Positions 42,550 through 55,310 are shown, counted from the first letter of the stretch. The stretch is DNA of 64,000 bases from Emydura subglobosa (GCA_007922225.1 ML680055.1:3406543-3470542); one strand, 5' to 3'. Program-made: numbers and translations. Notes: generated by a model from the letters alone, not told the origin.

Positions 42550-43320
42550 TCACCCCTTAGCCTCTGCCACCCTCCTGCCTCTCTAGCCCTTGCAGCAGGG
42601 TTTGGAAGCAGCAGGGTTGGGCTGGGCTCTGTACAGCTGCCCCAACGTCTCTCTCTAGCATGGCAATTTTACAGATTCCCCCTTACTCTGCTGCAGGAGT
42701 GAGGAGCACGCAGCATCCGCTTTATGAGCACATTGCAGCTGCTAGCTCCCATGATCCCGTCATCAGTGGCCAAACGGCCTCTTCCCCTCGCTCCCCAATG
42801 CAGGGTGATAAATTCAGAACCGCGGCTGTTTCTTTTTCTAACCGGTTCTTGCTCCGCCTGCATCACCTGATGGGGCATCCCGCTGGGAAGGGCCATCACC
42901 AGCGCCTCATCCCCTTCGCTGAAACATGGAGTTCCTCCCTGGGTGTTCATTTTCTCCAGCTAGTACGTGCACTTGCTTCAGTGAATGCCATGAGTCGCAT
43001 GAAGGCTTTCATTACAGCTAGATTAACATATATATTGCGCTTTGTTACCTCTGCTTACGGAGCCCATCCATCCTCACCACTTAAAGAGACACTGAAAGAG
43101 GATAACAATCATATTAAAAAAAAAACAACAGCTCCTTTAGAGGTAGTATCACCGTCACCAGGGATTATTCCTGGGCTACTGCAGTGGAAAGCCAACAGAT
43201 ACTGTTAGACAAAAATACAGACCAGTCAAAGAGAATCAACGGGAAATTCCCTAAACAAATGCCTCTTTAAATGGGCATTGAAAAGGTTAATCTGTAAAGA
43301 GGCTGGGTGTAACTCCATTG
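42550..43320. other. Unannotated intron sequence
   Basis: No supported feature. A 182-codon plus-strand frame at 42660-43208 overlaps ordinary non-coding sequence and shows no family motif. Confidence 0.4.
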
Positions 43321-43324
43321 GCTG

Positions 43325-43432
43325 TAAATTCTTTGGGGCAGGGACTGTGTGTTCTGAGTTTGTACAGCATCTAACACAACAGGGTCCTGGTCCATGACGG
43401 CAGCTCCAACGTGCTACCGCTACACAAAAAAT
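43325..43432 (+). repeat. MIR/L2-type 3' tail
   Basis: TTCTTTGGGGCAGGGACTGTG, TTTGTACAGCATCTAACACA, GGGTCCTGGTCCATGAC and a terminal AAATAATA match the common amniote SINE/LINE2 tail. Confidence 0.7.
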
Positions 43433-43439
43433 AATACTT

Positions 43440-45710
43440 ACAGCACGCCATTAGCAATCAGATACTCACAGAGGAGAGCTCTAAAGACCCCAAGCTATGC
43501 CCAAACTCAGCATCCTACATGCCCTTCTGCAGGCAAACACAGCATCCCTTAGCTACAGCACTGGTGTTTTCACAGTGATTTGCACCCTTTGCTAAAGGTG
43601 AACCAAACTGGAATTCAAACACTACCCGCTGTGAAAGGGGAATCCAAACTCTATGAGTCTGATCTGAAAGAGAAGGTGCATCTTGTCACCTACTAAACAA
43701 ATCAGGGCCCTTTGACAAGACGCTGCTTGAATCCATCCAGCTTCACAGAAGCTGTCATAACCTAACAAGCTGGAGCCAGCTTCCGAGCAGAGCTGAGGAG
43801 GCTTCCAGTTATCCGCTGAATAAAATGTCAAAGGCCAGAATTACAAACATTTGCTTAAGGATTTTTTTTTCCCCAGTGCACTTTGCTTCTGCCTCATCTT
43901 CAGACTCACTGTCAATGATGATTAATAGCAAGGAACTTCTCACGAAAGATGCTTAACATTTAAGAGTGTGAGATTTTTGTGTGTTTTGTTTTAAAGCATT
44001 TCATTTATAAGACAGGCCAGTGAACTCACACCTGAACTCAGACCTGAACTCAGGCAAAGATTTCAGAGAAAACTAAAGCAATGTGAAAAAGTTACATGTT
44101 TGTTTATAGGAACATTGCTTCTGTCAAAAGCCTTTGACGCAAAGGTCGCAAAGCACGTTGCAAGCAGCAGACAACTTCACTTAAAAATGCTCCAGGATCA
44201 GAAAGCCCAGGATGAAGCATTCTCGTTTGGAACAAACTTCCAATGGTGATCAGGAGAATCCAGAGTCTCAGCATCTTCAGAAAATGCTGCAAAAGCTTCC
44301 TCTTTGTAAAAGCCTTTTCCCCATAAGAATGACTTTCACCCCCTGCTATCAAGGCCCTGCCCGCACCAAACCCCCAAATCTGTAACAACTCTGTCCTCTC
44401 CCCCGAAAAACATCAAGCAGAGATTTACCCCGAAATGGCAGAGTGCCAGAGACAGCACGAAATCCAGCAGCAGTTTTCCTCCTGCTATCAATTTTACATG
44501 AAAGGTGCTCAGATATTACTTGGCTAGCAGTACAGAAATCCTCACATAGACAGACAGAAAGGTAGCTATGGGGATAGACAGATAGATAATTACTTAAAAT
44601 TTCAGTGAAATCTTGATTTTAAGCAAATACACATTCCCCTGCAATAGCTGGAATCCAACTATTGCAGTATGGAGAACCTGAAACTGACTATAAACAGAAG
44701 TGAAATTGGCTTATTTGACTTTAATGGTTTCAGCTGAAGGGCATACAGAAAATAAACAACATGATCCCTAGGAAGTACATTGATTTTTAATATTCTTTGG
44801 GTTGTTATGATCTTAAGGAGTTATGGGTGACAGAGGCAAGGAAATGTGTTTGTTTAATAAAGGCAGTGTGCTTTTAAAATGGAAAATAGCCTTTTAATCA
44901 ACCTGCCAAGTTTCTGTAACCACCAGGACAACTGAAGTGCCCAGCCTATTCCAGGATCAACACTAAACTGGGGGTTTATTCAAGTGGTACCACTGGAATC
45001 ACACCAGCCAACGGAAAGGATGATCTGCACCAGAAAGCCTCGTTGCTGCAGATGCTTTAAGCATCACAAATACCAAACCAGAAAAAAAGTTGCACAGAGA
45101 GAAAGGAATGGAGCTGTGGGGGCAGGAGTGTATGAAATGATCCAGAATGCAATTCCCAGAAATGATTGACACTGGGTTTTGGGCCCCCTCTATGCCCCAG
45201 CTCACACTACACACTACTCCAAAGCCAAGTGAGGGGTAAAATTCAATCTTAGGAACAAGCAGAGCTTCTTGCCCCAATTCCTCTAAGACATCATCAGACA
45301 CTTTTGTGGAGAATGGTCCATTCTGGAGGTTTGTCTTCATCCGTGAAGAGCCTTCCCAGGGAATGAATTTGCAGAGCTTTCTATTTCCCTTTTTTGCCAA
45401 TGCTCTAATGCTCTGTTTCTCTGCACACATCGTCTGCTGTCTCTGTGTGCAGTCCTGTATCTAATTCCTGTTCGCCACTGCACAATTCAGTGCCATCCAT
45501 GGGATATCTAAGATCAGACCACAGCCATACAGCTGTGTTTCAGGATCAAAACATCCTCAGGTTTTATTGTTGAGAGACTTCAGCATCTACCACTAAGAAG
45601 CAAACACACCCACACCTGGTGCGCTGCCTTTAACAGAAAATATGGCATGAGAGTTTAATATCTGCTATAACCGATATTGATTTATGAAACAATGAATGGC
45701 ATTGATCATA
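43440..45710. other. Intron sequence, mostly unassigned
   Basis: A CORE-SINE tail-like piece lies at 44485-44590 (TTTTACATGAAAGGTGCTCAG, AGACAGATAGATAATTAC). The 143-codon minus frame at 44999-45430 has no recognisable family. The rest shows nothing. Confidence 0.4.
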
Positions 45711-45714
45711 AAAC

Positions 45715-46010
45715 TATCCAGCCCTTTTTCAAATATAAATAAACCTCTTGTGGCAATAAATTCTAAAGGCTGACCTCGAACTGTGTGAAATGTTATTTTT
45801 ACTTGTTCAAAATTTACAAGACATTAATTTATCAAGTGACTCTCTGTCCCTGAATTAGGGAACACGGAATGCAGCCGGAATGGACCACTTTTCACTACAG
45901 CCTCCATGTAACTGAAATACCGTCTTCACATCCTCAGCCCCTAGTGCCTTTTCCAGGCCAAATAATCCTAATTTTTGTGATCACCCATCAGCTGGAAACT
46001 TCATCACACT
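45715..46010 (-). repeat. CR1/L3-type LINE fragment
   Basis: TCCAGCCCTTTTTCAAATATA, CTTGTGGCAATAAATTCTAAAGG, GTGTGAAATGTTATTTTTAC and ATACCGTCTTCACATCCTC follow the reverse complement of L3/CR1 3' coding sequence (GGAATTCATTGCCACAAG form). Decayed. Confidence 0.55.
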
Positions 46011-47369
46011 GAAGGTGGGCAAAACATCTGGCACAGAATATAGAGATCATGCACAATTTAAGATTCTTTTTCCATCTTATGTTGCAAGCTTTATGTCACA
46101 TGCTATGAGACGTGACGACAGCGCTTCGATCCATTCAAGTAGAAAAGGGATCACGTTTGAGCAATGGTGGTTTTTGCATCAAACATAAGCAACAGTGGGC
46201 ACAATTACCCACGTTTTCAATATGAAAACAGCTGAAAGGGTAAAGTGAATGAACTTTCAGGGGAAGGGGTGCAGGAGAGGTGCAAAACATTGAAACACCG
46301 CGCTGGAATTAAAGTGTGATTTTTTTTTTTTTGCACCACTGCACGTGACACAATGAGCCATGGTCATTACCTGGCTTTGGCCACACGGTTCCTGTTATAG
46401 AATAACTTTAAAGTGAAGCAACCAAAGCTGATCACAACGCCAGCCCATACAGCAGGCTCCAGCGGAGACATGAGCATCTCGTGTTAAAACTGCCAGGTAT
46501 CCTAGAAGTCTGGGGTTTGTGTTGCAAAGATATCTGAACACAATAAGACAACGTGAGAAGCGTATGAGCACTTTTTAATTTTTGGAATGTCGTAGCCTAA
46601 CTCCAGTAAAAGTGCTCACAGTATTGGATGGTGCCTTTCTATAGATACAGTTATATGAGCGTTTTATTGCTCCTTTCTGGGTCCATGCAACTGTACTTAT
46701 ACATGCCAGCAGATGGCTGAGTTGACTTCGTATTTTCTCCCAGCTGGGAAGCTGGGCTAACAAGGAAGCAGGCCCCCAGCACACACTGTGGACAAAAGCT
46801 TCACAAGGAGAAAACACATACGATTTCATTTCAAAACCTGAATGCTCAGATTGTGCAGGAAATTATAGCAAGACCCTGATACTGCAGAAGCCATGACTCT
46901 TTGATAACTTGCCCCTGGTCCCATTTTATGGTTCGCGCCACAGATTTTGGCCTGGATCCCCAAAGGGACCGAGGCATTGCAACGCTGAGTTGCAACATCT
47001 AGTTTGAAGGCACCAAGAAAAATCACAGGAACAACGGTGGGATCCACAAAGTCTGAGTTAGACATCCAGGCTCCTTGTACAACACAGGGGGAGAAATTGG
47101 ATCCACAAAAGCCAGCCCATTAGGCAGAGAGGCACATAAGCTGGCCAAAGAGAGATGCTGATGAGACAGGTGTGTCCTAAGCCACAGCTGGTTCACAGAT
47201 TTCTCCATCTAAGTCCAAGCAGCAGGGAGGCACCTATCTCTGCTTGTGACCTATGAACTGGGAACTCCTCTCCCAGAATCAGACAGCTTTGACACCCACG
47301 TTATTGCTGGCAAGGATGAGTTTGGCTCCTGCCTAACTCCACATGCTGCCTCCACCCCTTATAACCTTT

Positions 47370-47515
47370 AGCCCCGGGGTTAGGGCACTTCCTAGGATGC
47401 AGGAAGCCCCCCCAGTTCAGTCCTGCCCCTCCCTGAGTAGGTGAAGGGATCTGAAGAGGGGACTCCAATCTCTAAGGTGAGTGCTCTAATCACTGGACTG
47501 TGGGATGCCCCAGCG
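47370..47515. repeat. tRNA-like SINE fragment
   Basis: GGGGTTAGGGCACTTCCTAGG, CAGTTCAGTCCTGCCCC and GAGTGCTCTAATCACTGGAC resemble the tRNA-related head and body of amniote CORE-SINEs (GGTTAGGGCACT... GGTTCAAGTCCC). The A/B box spacing is approximate. Confidence 0.45.
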
Positions 47516-47661
47516 GGAGCCTGTCTCCATCTCTCTTGCTGAAGCCGTTCTGTTTTAATTAAAGATTAATTAGGCCTGAGAAAAGCTGAGACTCACTCTA
47601 TAGACCAGTGGTTAAGACACTCGAGAGGCAGGGAACCAGGAGCACCGGCACCTCAGTAGAA

Positions 47662-47689
47662 GTGTGTGTGTGTGTGTGGGGGGGGGGGG
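47662..47689. repeat. (GT)n followed by poly-G
   Basis: About eight GT units run into a 12-base G tract. Two long frames that cross it are spurious. Confidence 0.9.
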
Positions 47690-48009
47690 AACGTGGCACG
47701 AGGTCCCGCCTCTCTCTGTGGTTCCGCCCCCTGCTCCTCCTCTTATCCCCAAGGCCCCGCCCCCTGGCCAGGCTGGAAGCCGGAGCTGGGCCATGGTAAG
47801 AAGCGCCCAGGGAGCCTGGGCAACTGTGGAGAGGCCCAGACCCTCCACCTTATCAGCTCCCCTGCCACGAAGCACAGCCCCTGCAGATGCTGCTTTGCAC
47901 CTGCCTGAGGTTTGGGGAGGCAACGCTGTCCCCCTGCCCCCCAAACTATGCCCATGTTAAAAAGTGGATGGGCATGGCTCCCTGGACTCCCCCAGTTCTG
48001 GCACCCCTG

Positions 48010-48400
48010 CAGGAAACCCTTCTCCTCATCAGGCAGAGGAGGAGAATTGAACCTGGTTCTCCCACATCCCAGGGGAGTCCCCGAAGTGCTGGGCTAAAGG
48101 CAGGACACCAGCGCCCTTAGAACACTTCTCTTTCCTCGCTTGAGGATCACACAGGGGCTGAGCTGTGAGCGAGATGTCTGGACACCTAGAGGGAGGGAGC
48201 AGCACATATGCCCAGAGGCAGAAATTTAGGTGCCCAGGGAACCTGATAGCAAAAACTCAGATGCCATCTAACCTTGCAGGTGCCTAAACTCACTTGGCAG
48301 CTGAGTGGGGGATTCGTGGGTCAGAAGGGTGCCTAAAACTGGGCCTTAGGCATGTAAATCTGGGATTTAGGCATCTAAATCGCTTTGTGGATCTGGGCCC
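48010..48400 (+). repeat. Dispersed GC-neutral repeat, copy 1
   Basis: It opens CATCAGGCAGAGGAGGAGAATTGAACC and closes GCATCTAAATCGC, TTTGTGGATCTGGGCCC. The same opening and closing blocks in the same order occur at 51415-51895. The family is unnamed by me; it may be a CORE-SINE derivative. Confidence 0.5.
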
Positions 48401-48539
48401 TTGAGAATTTCTGGACGTGTGGGACAGTAGAGCCGACGGCTTTGCGACAGGGGCTGCTGCTCTTCAGGGTAATCACACCCTGCTCCCACCTCACATCGTT
48501 ACAGGCTGATGAGGGAGGTGGAACCTTAGATCCCCTGCC

Positions 48540-48850
48540 CTTGAGTTCTCTCCAGTAATTAGAAATGTAAATGAAGCATCAGTTAATCATGAACCAAATT
48601 CAGCTCTGACTCAAAAATCTGAAAACCACCTGTTCTGAAATCTAAAGACTTTATTTTTTCAATTAATTTGACACTAATTACAGCCGAGCTTAGATCCTTA
48701 GAACTTCGTTTGCATGGAGAGTGGCTCATTGAATAAAGATTTTATTTGATCTCCATTTTAAACCATTAACTCCAATGTGTTTGATATTCAGGAGAGTGCA
48801 TTCAGCTTGCAAAACTTAATTGCATGCAGGTCTGTTTGCACAGAAGAACA
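48540..48850. other. Repeat-free stretch, candidate conserved non-coding element
   Basis: Dense TAAT-type sites (AGTAATTAGAAATGTAAATG, AGTTAATCATG, TTCAATTAATTTGACACTAATTAC) occur without any repeat signature. It is the strongest homeodomain-site cluster I see in the window. Conservation is inferred only. Confidence 0.3.
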
Positions 48851-49789
48851 AAACAAGTAAAGGAGTCTCACAGACGCCTTTGCCAGGCTACTGAGCCATC
48901 GTGCCTGAGATTACCTGAGTCCGGATCCCACACTGTGCTGTATATCAAGGGTAATTGCACTAGCCAGTTTTATTTTGGTAACAGGGATTAAGACAATGGC
49001 TTCATAAACAATACACTCTTACCTTCCTCTGCTTGTTGCTTTTTTTTTAGCCTTGCTGCCATCCCCCAACATTAACCCTGATATTTACCCAGAAAACCAA
49101 TTTTTTGCCCTGATTTTCACCTTCTTTTTTAAAATTTTGAAACAAACACTGATAAATTCCCGGGAAGTAAAATAAAAACCAGAAACAAAGGGGCTTTTCA
49201 CACAATGCAACTGACAGTGATCTGCAGACACACAGGGCAATATTCTGCAGATCTGTCGGACAGGTACCGCTGGGCAGCTGACAGTGATTTGCACAGGAAG
49301 ACTTGCCTACTGCACATTGAGCAGCAGGTAATGTCAAATCACCGCCAGAAAGGGCGGCGGGCAGGAGGTTGGAGAGGCAGATGATATTCACCTGCAGCAG
49401 GAATACTTCTTTGCAGCAAACAGACCGGAGGCTCATGCTGTGAATTAAGGTCCTTAAGGACATTTCGTAACCCTGGGTCAACAGTGCAGTTGGCTAAACT
49501 CAGTTTAACAACAAACCATTTATTAAGATCCAATAATTCTCAGACTATACCCAAGTTAACGGGGAAAACACGGATTTTGTCTTTTACACACCACAATCAG
49601 AGAACACCTGGGCTAGGCTGGAAGGCTGGCATACTTCCAGATCTTTGCACTCTTCATCTTAGAATCCTGCTTTGTTCCTTTTCTTTGTCTGGGCTTACAA
49701 CCAGCAATGTGATCTTAGACTTCTCCTGCTTCTGTGGCTTGTTCTTCGCTTACAACTGTAACCCACACTGACCTTGCAACTGGGCAACG

Positions 49790-50275
49790 GCTGATATCAC
49801 ACACAAAGTAACCTAGGGATTGCCAGAGTGGATCAGAGCCAAGGTCCATCTGCCCATCCTCTCTCCAACAATGACCAGAGCCAGATGCTTCAGAGGAAGC
49901 TATAAGGACCCTGCAGTGGGAAGATGTGGGATAATCAGCAGCTCCCACATTAAGTCTCATCCTGATCCCTAATAATTAGAGATCCGCGTAAGCCTTGAAG
50001 CACAAGGTTTTATATCCCGTCCAAAACTCTTCTGTTTGCATTAATTATGACAATTCCAGATAGTCCTCTTATCCATAGACATGCCCAATCCTTCTCTGAA
50101 TCTTGCTAAATTCTTGGCCTCACGGACACCCTGTGGCAATCAGTTTCACAGTCTAATTACAGGCTGAGTGTAATTTTTTTTTCAGTTTTCAATTTTTAAA
50201 AACATTTGATCAGGTTTTAAGTTTGCTACCTTTCATTTTCATTGACCCTCCCCTCGTACTTGGGTTCTGGAACAG
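49790..50275 (-). repeat. CR1/L3-type LINE fragment
   Basis: On the plus strand: GATTGCCAGAGTGGATCAGAG, CCAAGGTCCATCTGCC, CAGATGCTTCAGAGGAAG, then CTTGGCCTCACGG and CTGTGGCAATCAGTTTCACAG. These are ordered blocks of the L3/CR1 3' region, inverted. The same family occurs at 57172-57515. Confidence 0.6.
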
Positions 50276-50949
50276 AGATTCCACGCTGTGCATCCCTAAC
50301 ACTAAAAGGGGAAAGAAACACAGGAAAAAAATGGAGCACTGCAGAGCTGGGATTTCTCTACATTTTCATGTTTCCCTTGTGGGTCCTTAAAAACATTGCC
50401 CAGATTCTGGGAAACTATATCTTCTCTGTCTAGGGTTTTAAATGTAAATGTTACCCAGTCAAGTCAGCCATTCAGAGCTACTCTTGTATATCCTATTAGC
50501 CTGAACTAATCTACCCTGAGATTACACATTTCTGATCACAGCAGAGTCCACAGCTGACCAACAGAGAGGTGAAAACTAAAAGAAGGGTGCTTTGATGCAA
50601 GAGTTGTGGGTAACTTATGGGGACATTAAGAGGCAAGAAGTGTTTCCCTCCTGGGAGACAGTGGGATATTTAAGAACACGCAGCTGGTTTTAATTTCTCT
50701 CTCTCTCCACTGTTTGGCCACATTCTCTTGGATGTGGCTTTTCTCCATTTTCTGAGAGCTTGAAGTATTAGAGGTGCGGCTCCCTCTGGGGATGCAGGGA
50801 GAGTTGTTAGGATACATTGGCCCATCTTGCCCTGCCCCTGCTTCCTCTACCAGGATTCCCTTCCCCTATTTCTAAACTAATATGCAAAAGAAGGGGGCTC
50901 AAAACATTTGTGACTCTGCCAGAGGGTAGGCTCTCTTGTAAGAGCTGAG

Positions 50950-51035
50950 ATTGTCAGCTCTTTGGGGCAGGGACTGTCTTTTGGTTCTGTGTTTGTACAG
51001 CCTTTAGCGCAGCGGAGTCCTCTGCATAGCATGGA
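50950..51035 (+). repeat. MIR/L2-type 3' tail
   Basis: TCAGCTCTTTGGGGCAGGGAC, GTTCTGTGTTTGTACAGCC and a decayed GCATAGCATGG end. Confidence 0.65.
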
Positions 51036-51068
51036 AGGTCGCGCCTCTTGGGTGAATGGACATTAGGG

Positions 51069-51250
51069 GTTGTTAAGATCTGGAATAAATTTCCTAGGGA
51101 GGTTGTGGAATCTCCATTTTTGGAGATTTTTAAGAGCAGGTTAGACAAACACCCGTCAGGGATGGTCTAGATAATGCTTAAGTCCTGCTTGGAGTGCAGC
51201 AGATTGGACTAGATGTTATCTCGAGGTCCCTTCCAATCCTACACTTCTAA
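51069..51250 (+). mobile_element. CR1 LINE 3' end, sense orientation
   Basis: GATCTGGAATAAATTTCCTAGG, GAGGTTGTGGAATCTCC, GGTTAGACAAACACCCGTCAGG and GAGGTCCCTTCCAATCC, ending near ACACTTCTAATTG. Confidence 0.85.
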
Positions 51251-51414
51251 TTGTAAGCCCAAATTTACAGTGGATGCTCAAACCTGGGCTTGGAAACACT
51301 GAGTTCACAAGCTCAGATCTCACAGACCGAGACTTAGCATGCAGTGTAGCCCCAAGTGTCTTAGGAGCCCAAGTCATCACCTGAGAGGTGGGAAACCATT
51401 GTGCAAAACACTTC

Positions 51415-51895
51415 TGTTCATCAGGCAGAGGGGGAATTGAACAAGGATCTCCCACAGGCCAGCTCATTACCCTAACCACGAGCTTTCGCCGTCCCCTAGG
51501 CATTTTGTGGGGAGCGAGGCAGCTGCCTAACTCACTCTTGCAAGAAACGGCTGAGGTGGCTGCCTCCAGGAGACGGGTTCCCGGCTGCGGGTTACAAGAA
51601 CAAAAAGGCACCTCCCAGCAGTCCCAGTTTAGGCTCCCGACCCATGAGGGGCTGAGGCTTTGACCACCCCTCTCTTGTCGGTGTCTCCATTGGCTGGCGG
51701 AGGCCAATGGGAGACATCGACAATGGGAGACATTGGCCCGCCTTGGATGCTGGCTTTTGTTGACCCTATTCTTAAGCAGCTAACCGTCCCCATGCCTTGT
51801 ACAGGGAGCCTGGACACGTCACCCAGGCTTTGTTGTTTCAGTGATTTCCTAGATGCCTAAAAGATAGGATCTGCAAGTCCCTTTGTAGATCCAGG
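51415..51895 (+). repeat. Dispersed GC-neutral repeat, copy 2
   Basis: It opens TTCATCAGGCAGAGGGGGAATTGAAC and closes GATGCCTAAAAGATAGGATCTGC, CTTTGTAGATCCAGGCC. The interior carries extra sequence around 51670-51740 with a short tandem (ATGGGAGACAT repeated). Confidence 0.5.
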
Positions 51896-52125
51896 CCTAA
51901 CTGACTTCCCAAGGTCATGCGAGAAGCCTGTGGTGGAACAGGCAATCAAACACAGGGTCTCCCAAGCCCTAACTGCTATTATGGGGATAATGCTTCCCTA
52001 CTGCACAAAGGAGCTGTGAGTTGAAGCCTACTGAGCCGGATTCTCAGCTGGCATAAATCAGCAGAGATACACACGGGTCAATGAAGCTCGATTAGTTAAC
52101 ACTGTCTGAGGATCTGGCCCATTAA
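51896..52125 (+). repeat. MIR fragment followed by a short hairpin-type repeat
   Basis: CTGACTTCCCAAGGTCATGCG and TGGTGGAACAGGCAATC-AAACAC are MIR-like. CTCAGCTGGCATAAATCAGC then AGGATCTGGCCC (52045-52120) is a common sauropsid short repeat whose intact form is palindromic. Confidence 0.5.
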
Positions 52126-53104
52126 TATTGATGAGGTGCTCGTGTACTAGGGTGATGATTGCCATAGAAAAGAAAATGATCGCCATAAATAAACGGATTG
52201 CTGCATTTGCAGTGGGATTTCACGCTAGGGGGGGTTTTCACCACCCCACCTTTCCCAATGGCTAACTCAGTATTTTGGCCTTCTCCCAAGGAATGTCTCT
52301 ATTTGCGCCGAAGAATTATTGATTCCACAGCTCTGCAGCCCCGGCACCCAACAGAGTTTTTACAAGCTGCCATTCTCAGAGGCCAGTAATTATTAGTCAG
52401 TGAAGAGCAAAGCAGAGGTAGGTTAATACACCAATAGCTATTTGGAGTAATGGAAGCTTCTAGTAAAGGAATGCAATAACCTGAACTATGCTCTATCATT
52501 TTGTTAGACACTGGCAATTGTATTTCCCTATGCTCTCTGACTACTTGCTTGCCCCACAGGGCTGTGTTATTCCTAACATATTTTATTATCAGCAAATCAG
52601 CAGCTGGTCGCCTGAAAGCTTATTGTTCTTAGCACAATAACAGACCTGAAATGGAAGCAAATTACATGTTTTGGAGGCAAAAAGCTGACTGCCGACAATG
52701 AAACCTGAATTGGAAAATGAGCGGAACTAAACAAATGCCTCTGATCCTTTCAGCCCTACGCAAGCCTAGACCATCCAAGGCCAAAACCACAAAAGGCTGA
52801 AATTGGAAGTAAAGCGGAAAATTGAAATGTAGTTTTCTCTCCTGAAGTCTAAACTACATCGTTCTACATTAGCATCATATCCAGCAGAGGCACGTCCCTC
52901 TCACAGGCTTTACCAACATAGGGGATGAGATCTCTTGTGCCTTCTAGGCTAGAGTCTGTGCTAGAAAGCGGTAGGGCCAAGAGGCATTCTGGCCGCCGAG
53001 TGCAAGAAGAGAATCAGCCAGAGTGGGAGCTGCTGTGCCTCCTCCCAGGAAGGCCCCGCTCCAGAGATCAGCGTTGGACATGGCTTATGGATACGCACAT
53101 CCTG

Positions 53105-53330
53105 AATGAGGCCCAGAATCAAAGCAATGTAGAACTGGAAGGGGCTTTCAGTCCATCCCTTTGTGCTGGGGCAGGATTAAATACACCTAGACCTGACAGG
53201 TGTTTGTCTAACCTGCTCTTAACAACCTCCAGTGACGGGGATTCCACACTCTCCCGAGGGGAAGCCTTCTTTAAGGATGCTCAGATTCCAGAGATCTCAT
53301 CTTTTGCTTGGCTTTTGAAATCTCCTTAAG
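53105..53330 (-). mobile_element. CR1 LINE 3' end, 5'-truncated
   Basis: AATGTAGAACTGGAAGGGGC, CTGACAGGTGTTTGTCTAACC and CCAGTGACGGGGATTCCACAC are the reverse complement of the GACAAACACCTGTCAGG CR1 subfamily. Confidence 0.82.
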
Positions 53331-54147
53331 ACTTCAAGCACGCCAGTTGGGTGTAAAGTACTCTACCCTGCTTCCTGCAAAGTGGGATAATAAATTCCAG
53401 TCTGGATTATATCATACATGACAAATACCATCCTGCTCTAAAGAAGGGAGATATATTTAAGGAACAACACAGGAACAGTGCGAAGACTGAGTTTTTTTTG
53501 CTTCCTCTCACTTGAGTGCCCAGCATCCAAAACTCAGTGCTACAAGGCAGCCATTTTGTTTTTGGGTGGTCAGGTTTACGTCACTCCTAAAACAAACAAT
53601 GTTACAGGTCTGGATACTCCCTCTGAGCAGTTCACAGTCCTGCTGACCAGCCTGGCCCCAGAGAAAGCCAGCCTAGGAGAGGCTTTGCTGGTTCAGCTTC
53701 ACACCTTAAAGCAGGTTTTCGCTCGTGATAAATGCTGTTTCCCCTGAAGAGCTGAGACATGACCTTGGGTAAGAAGCTGGCTGTCAAAATGCCAAGTCGT
53801 GGCTGAAGCTGCTAACTCTTTCAGTGTGGAGTAGTTCACAACAGCACTTCTGGAAACTGAACATAAACACTTGAATTCACTCTTTACGGTGGAGAACACA
53901 AGGTCCTACCCAGTTCCTTTTGTGTTCTGTTGCATAAAACACGATAGTTCCTCGTCACAATCTGTATTAGATAACCAAGTCGTAGATTAGATAACCAGCC
54001 ACAATTCTGCTCTGGGTTACATGTGTCTCAATTCAGAGCAACACCACTGCCTCCAATGGAACGTCCTGCCTTTAACCTAGCTGCAGGAGAACTATAAACT
54101 GAGGTGGTCATTTGCAAAAGCAGATAATAATAATCATTCTTATACTG

Positions 54148-54272
54148 TAAGCTCTCTGGGGCAGGAGACATCTTTTTGTCCTATGTTTGTACAGTGCCTT
54201 TCACCATGGGATCCTGGTGTATGGCTGGGGCTCCTATGTGCTATGATAGTATTGATAATAAATAATAATTCT
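54148..54272 (+). repeat. MIR/L2-type 3' tail
   Basis: GTAAGCTCTCTGGGGCAGG, CCTATGTTTGTACAGTGCC, GGCTGGGGCTCCTATGTGC and a terminal AATAAATAATAATT. Confidence 0.75.
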
Positions 54273-54579
54273 GCTCTCTGAAATGCACATTGCCCTGAGC
54301 ACATGTGAGATCCTATTGGAATGCTATTCTTCCATGGAGCTGGGATTAGAGAAAAGCCCTTAATGTTTAAATATTAGCATGGCCATAACTTTTTAAAAGC
54401 TATTTTTTCCCTTTTATAGTTGAAATAATCTTTTACAACTTGGTGCCTCGGCTATTTGAGAAACTGGTCGGAATTTATTAAAGTTGTATTTTAAATACTG
54501 GTGCGACTCTGCTATCTGGGAAACTCACTGAGAGTGGTGATAAAGCAATTTGTTTCCAGTGTCAATGTTGCCTATAATT

Positions 54580-54985
54580 TCATAGCATCATAGATGATTA
54601 GGGTTGGAAGGGACCTCAGGAGGTCATCTAGTCCAACCCCCTGCTCAAAGCAGGACCAACCCCACCTAAATAATCCCAGCCAGGGCTTTGTCAAGCCACA
54701 GCTTAAAAACCTCTAAAGATGGAGATTCCACCACCTCCCTAGGGAACCTATTCCAGTGCTTCACCACCCTCCTAGGGAAAAAGTTTTTCCTAATATCTAA
54801 CCTAGACTTCCCCCACTGAAACTTGAGACCATTGCTCCTTGTTCTGTCATCTACCACCACTGAGAACAGCCTAGCTCCATCCTCCCTGGAACCCCCCTTC
54901 AGGCAATTAAAGGCTGCTGTCAAATCCCCCCTCATTCTTCTCTAGGAAGCCTAGAGTAAACAAGCCTAGTTCCCTAATTTTTAAT
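54580..54985 (-). mobile_element. CR1 LINE 3' end, long copy
   Basis: It starts TAGCATCATAGATGATTAGGG and ends where the CR1 reading frame is truncated near 54985. Minus-strand frame 54666-54935 encodes [20 protein letters not shown] then [20 protein letters not shown], the conserved CR1 C-terminus. Confidence 0.92.
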
Positions 54986-55129
54986 GTGCTGTAGAAAAGT
55001 GTCCACTCACATTTGACCACATATACAAAAAAAAATTTAAAAAATCACATTTTCTTAATACATTTCTATCGGGGCTTAACTCAAATTATTCTGTAATTAC
55101 CACCTCATTGAGAAAAGTGGGATTGAGTG

Positions 55130-55310
55130 TGGAATGGAGCCCAGCAACTTAACCAGTGTAATATTCTTTGACTTCTCCAAGGCATTAGATACCATGGATC
55201 ACAGATTATGAATGACTAACATGGGCATTCAGGGACTGAACAAAACGTACTTGATTACATACTTGTCAAGGAGATGAGAATTTGTAATGCTCCGAGGGCC
55301 TCAATCTCAA
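55130..55310 (+). pseudogene. LINE (L2/CR1-like) reverse transcriptase fragment
   Basis: The plus frame around 55155-55205 reads SVIFFDFSKALDTMDHRL, the LINE palm motif (LLDLS-AFDTVDH form). A degraded LITYLSRR follows. It is independent of the neighbouring antisense CR1. Confidence 0.5.

Noticed and set aside
42660..43208. 182-codon plus-strand frame
   Set aside because: No recognisable domain, no codon-pattern support and no splice context on the same strand.
44999..45430. 143-codon minus-strand frame
   Set aside because: No domain or family wording; a chance open frame is more likely.
47370..47515. Possible tRNA gene (GGTTAGGGCACT... GTTCAGTCC)
   Set aside because: The cloverleaf does not close and the sequence continues into a SINE-like body; it is treated as a SINE fragment.
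53478..53747. 89-codon plus-strand frame ending near VQLHTLKQVFARDKCCFP
   Set aside because: Looks vaguely protein-like but matches nothing I know, and has no promoter, splice or homology evidence.
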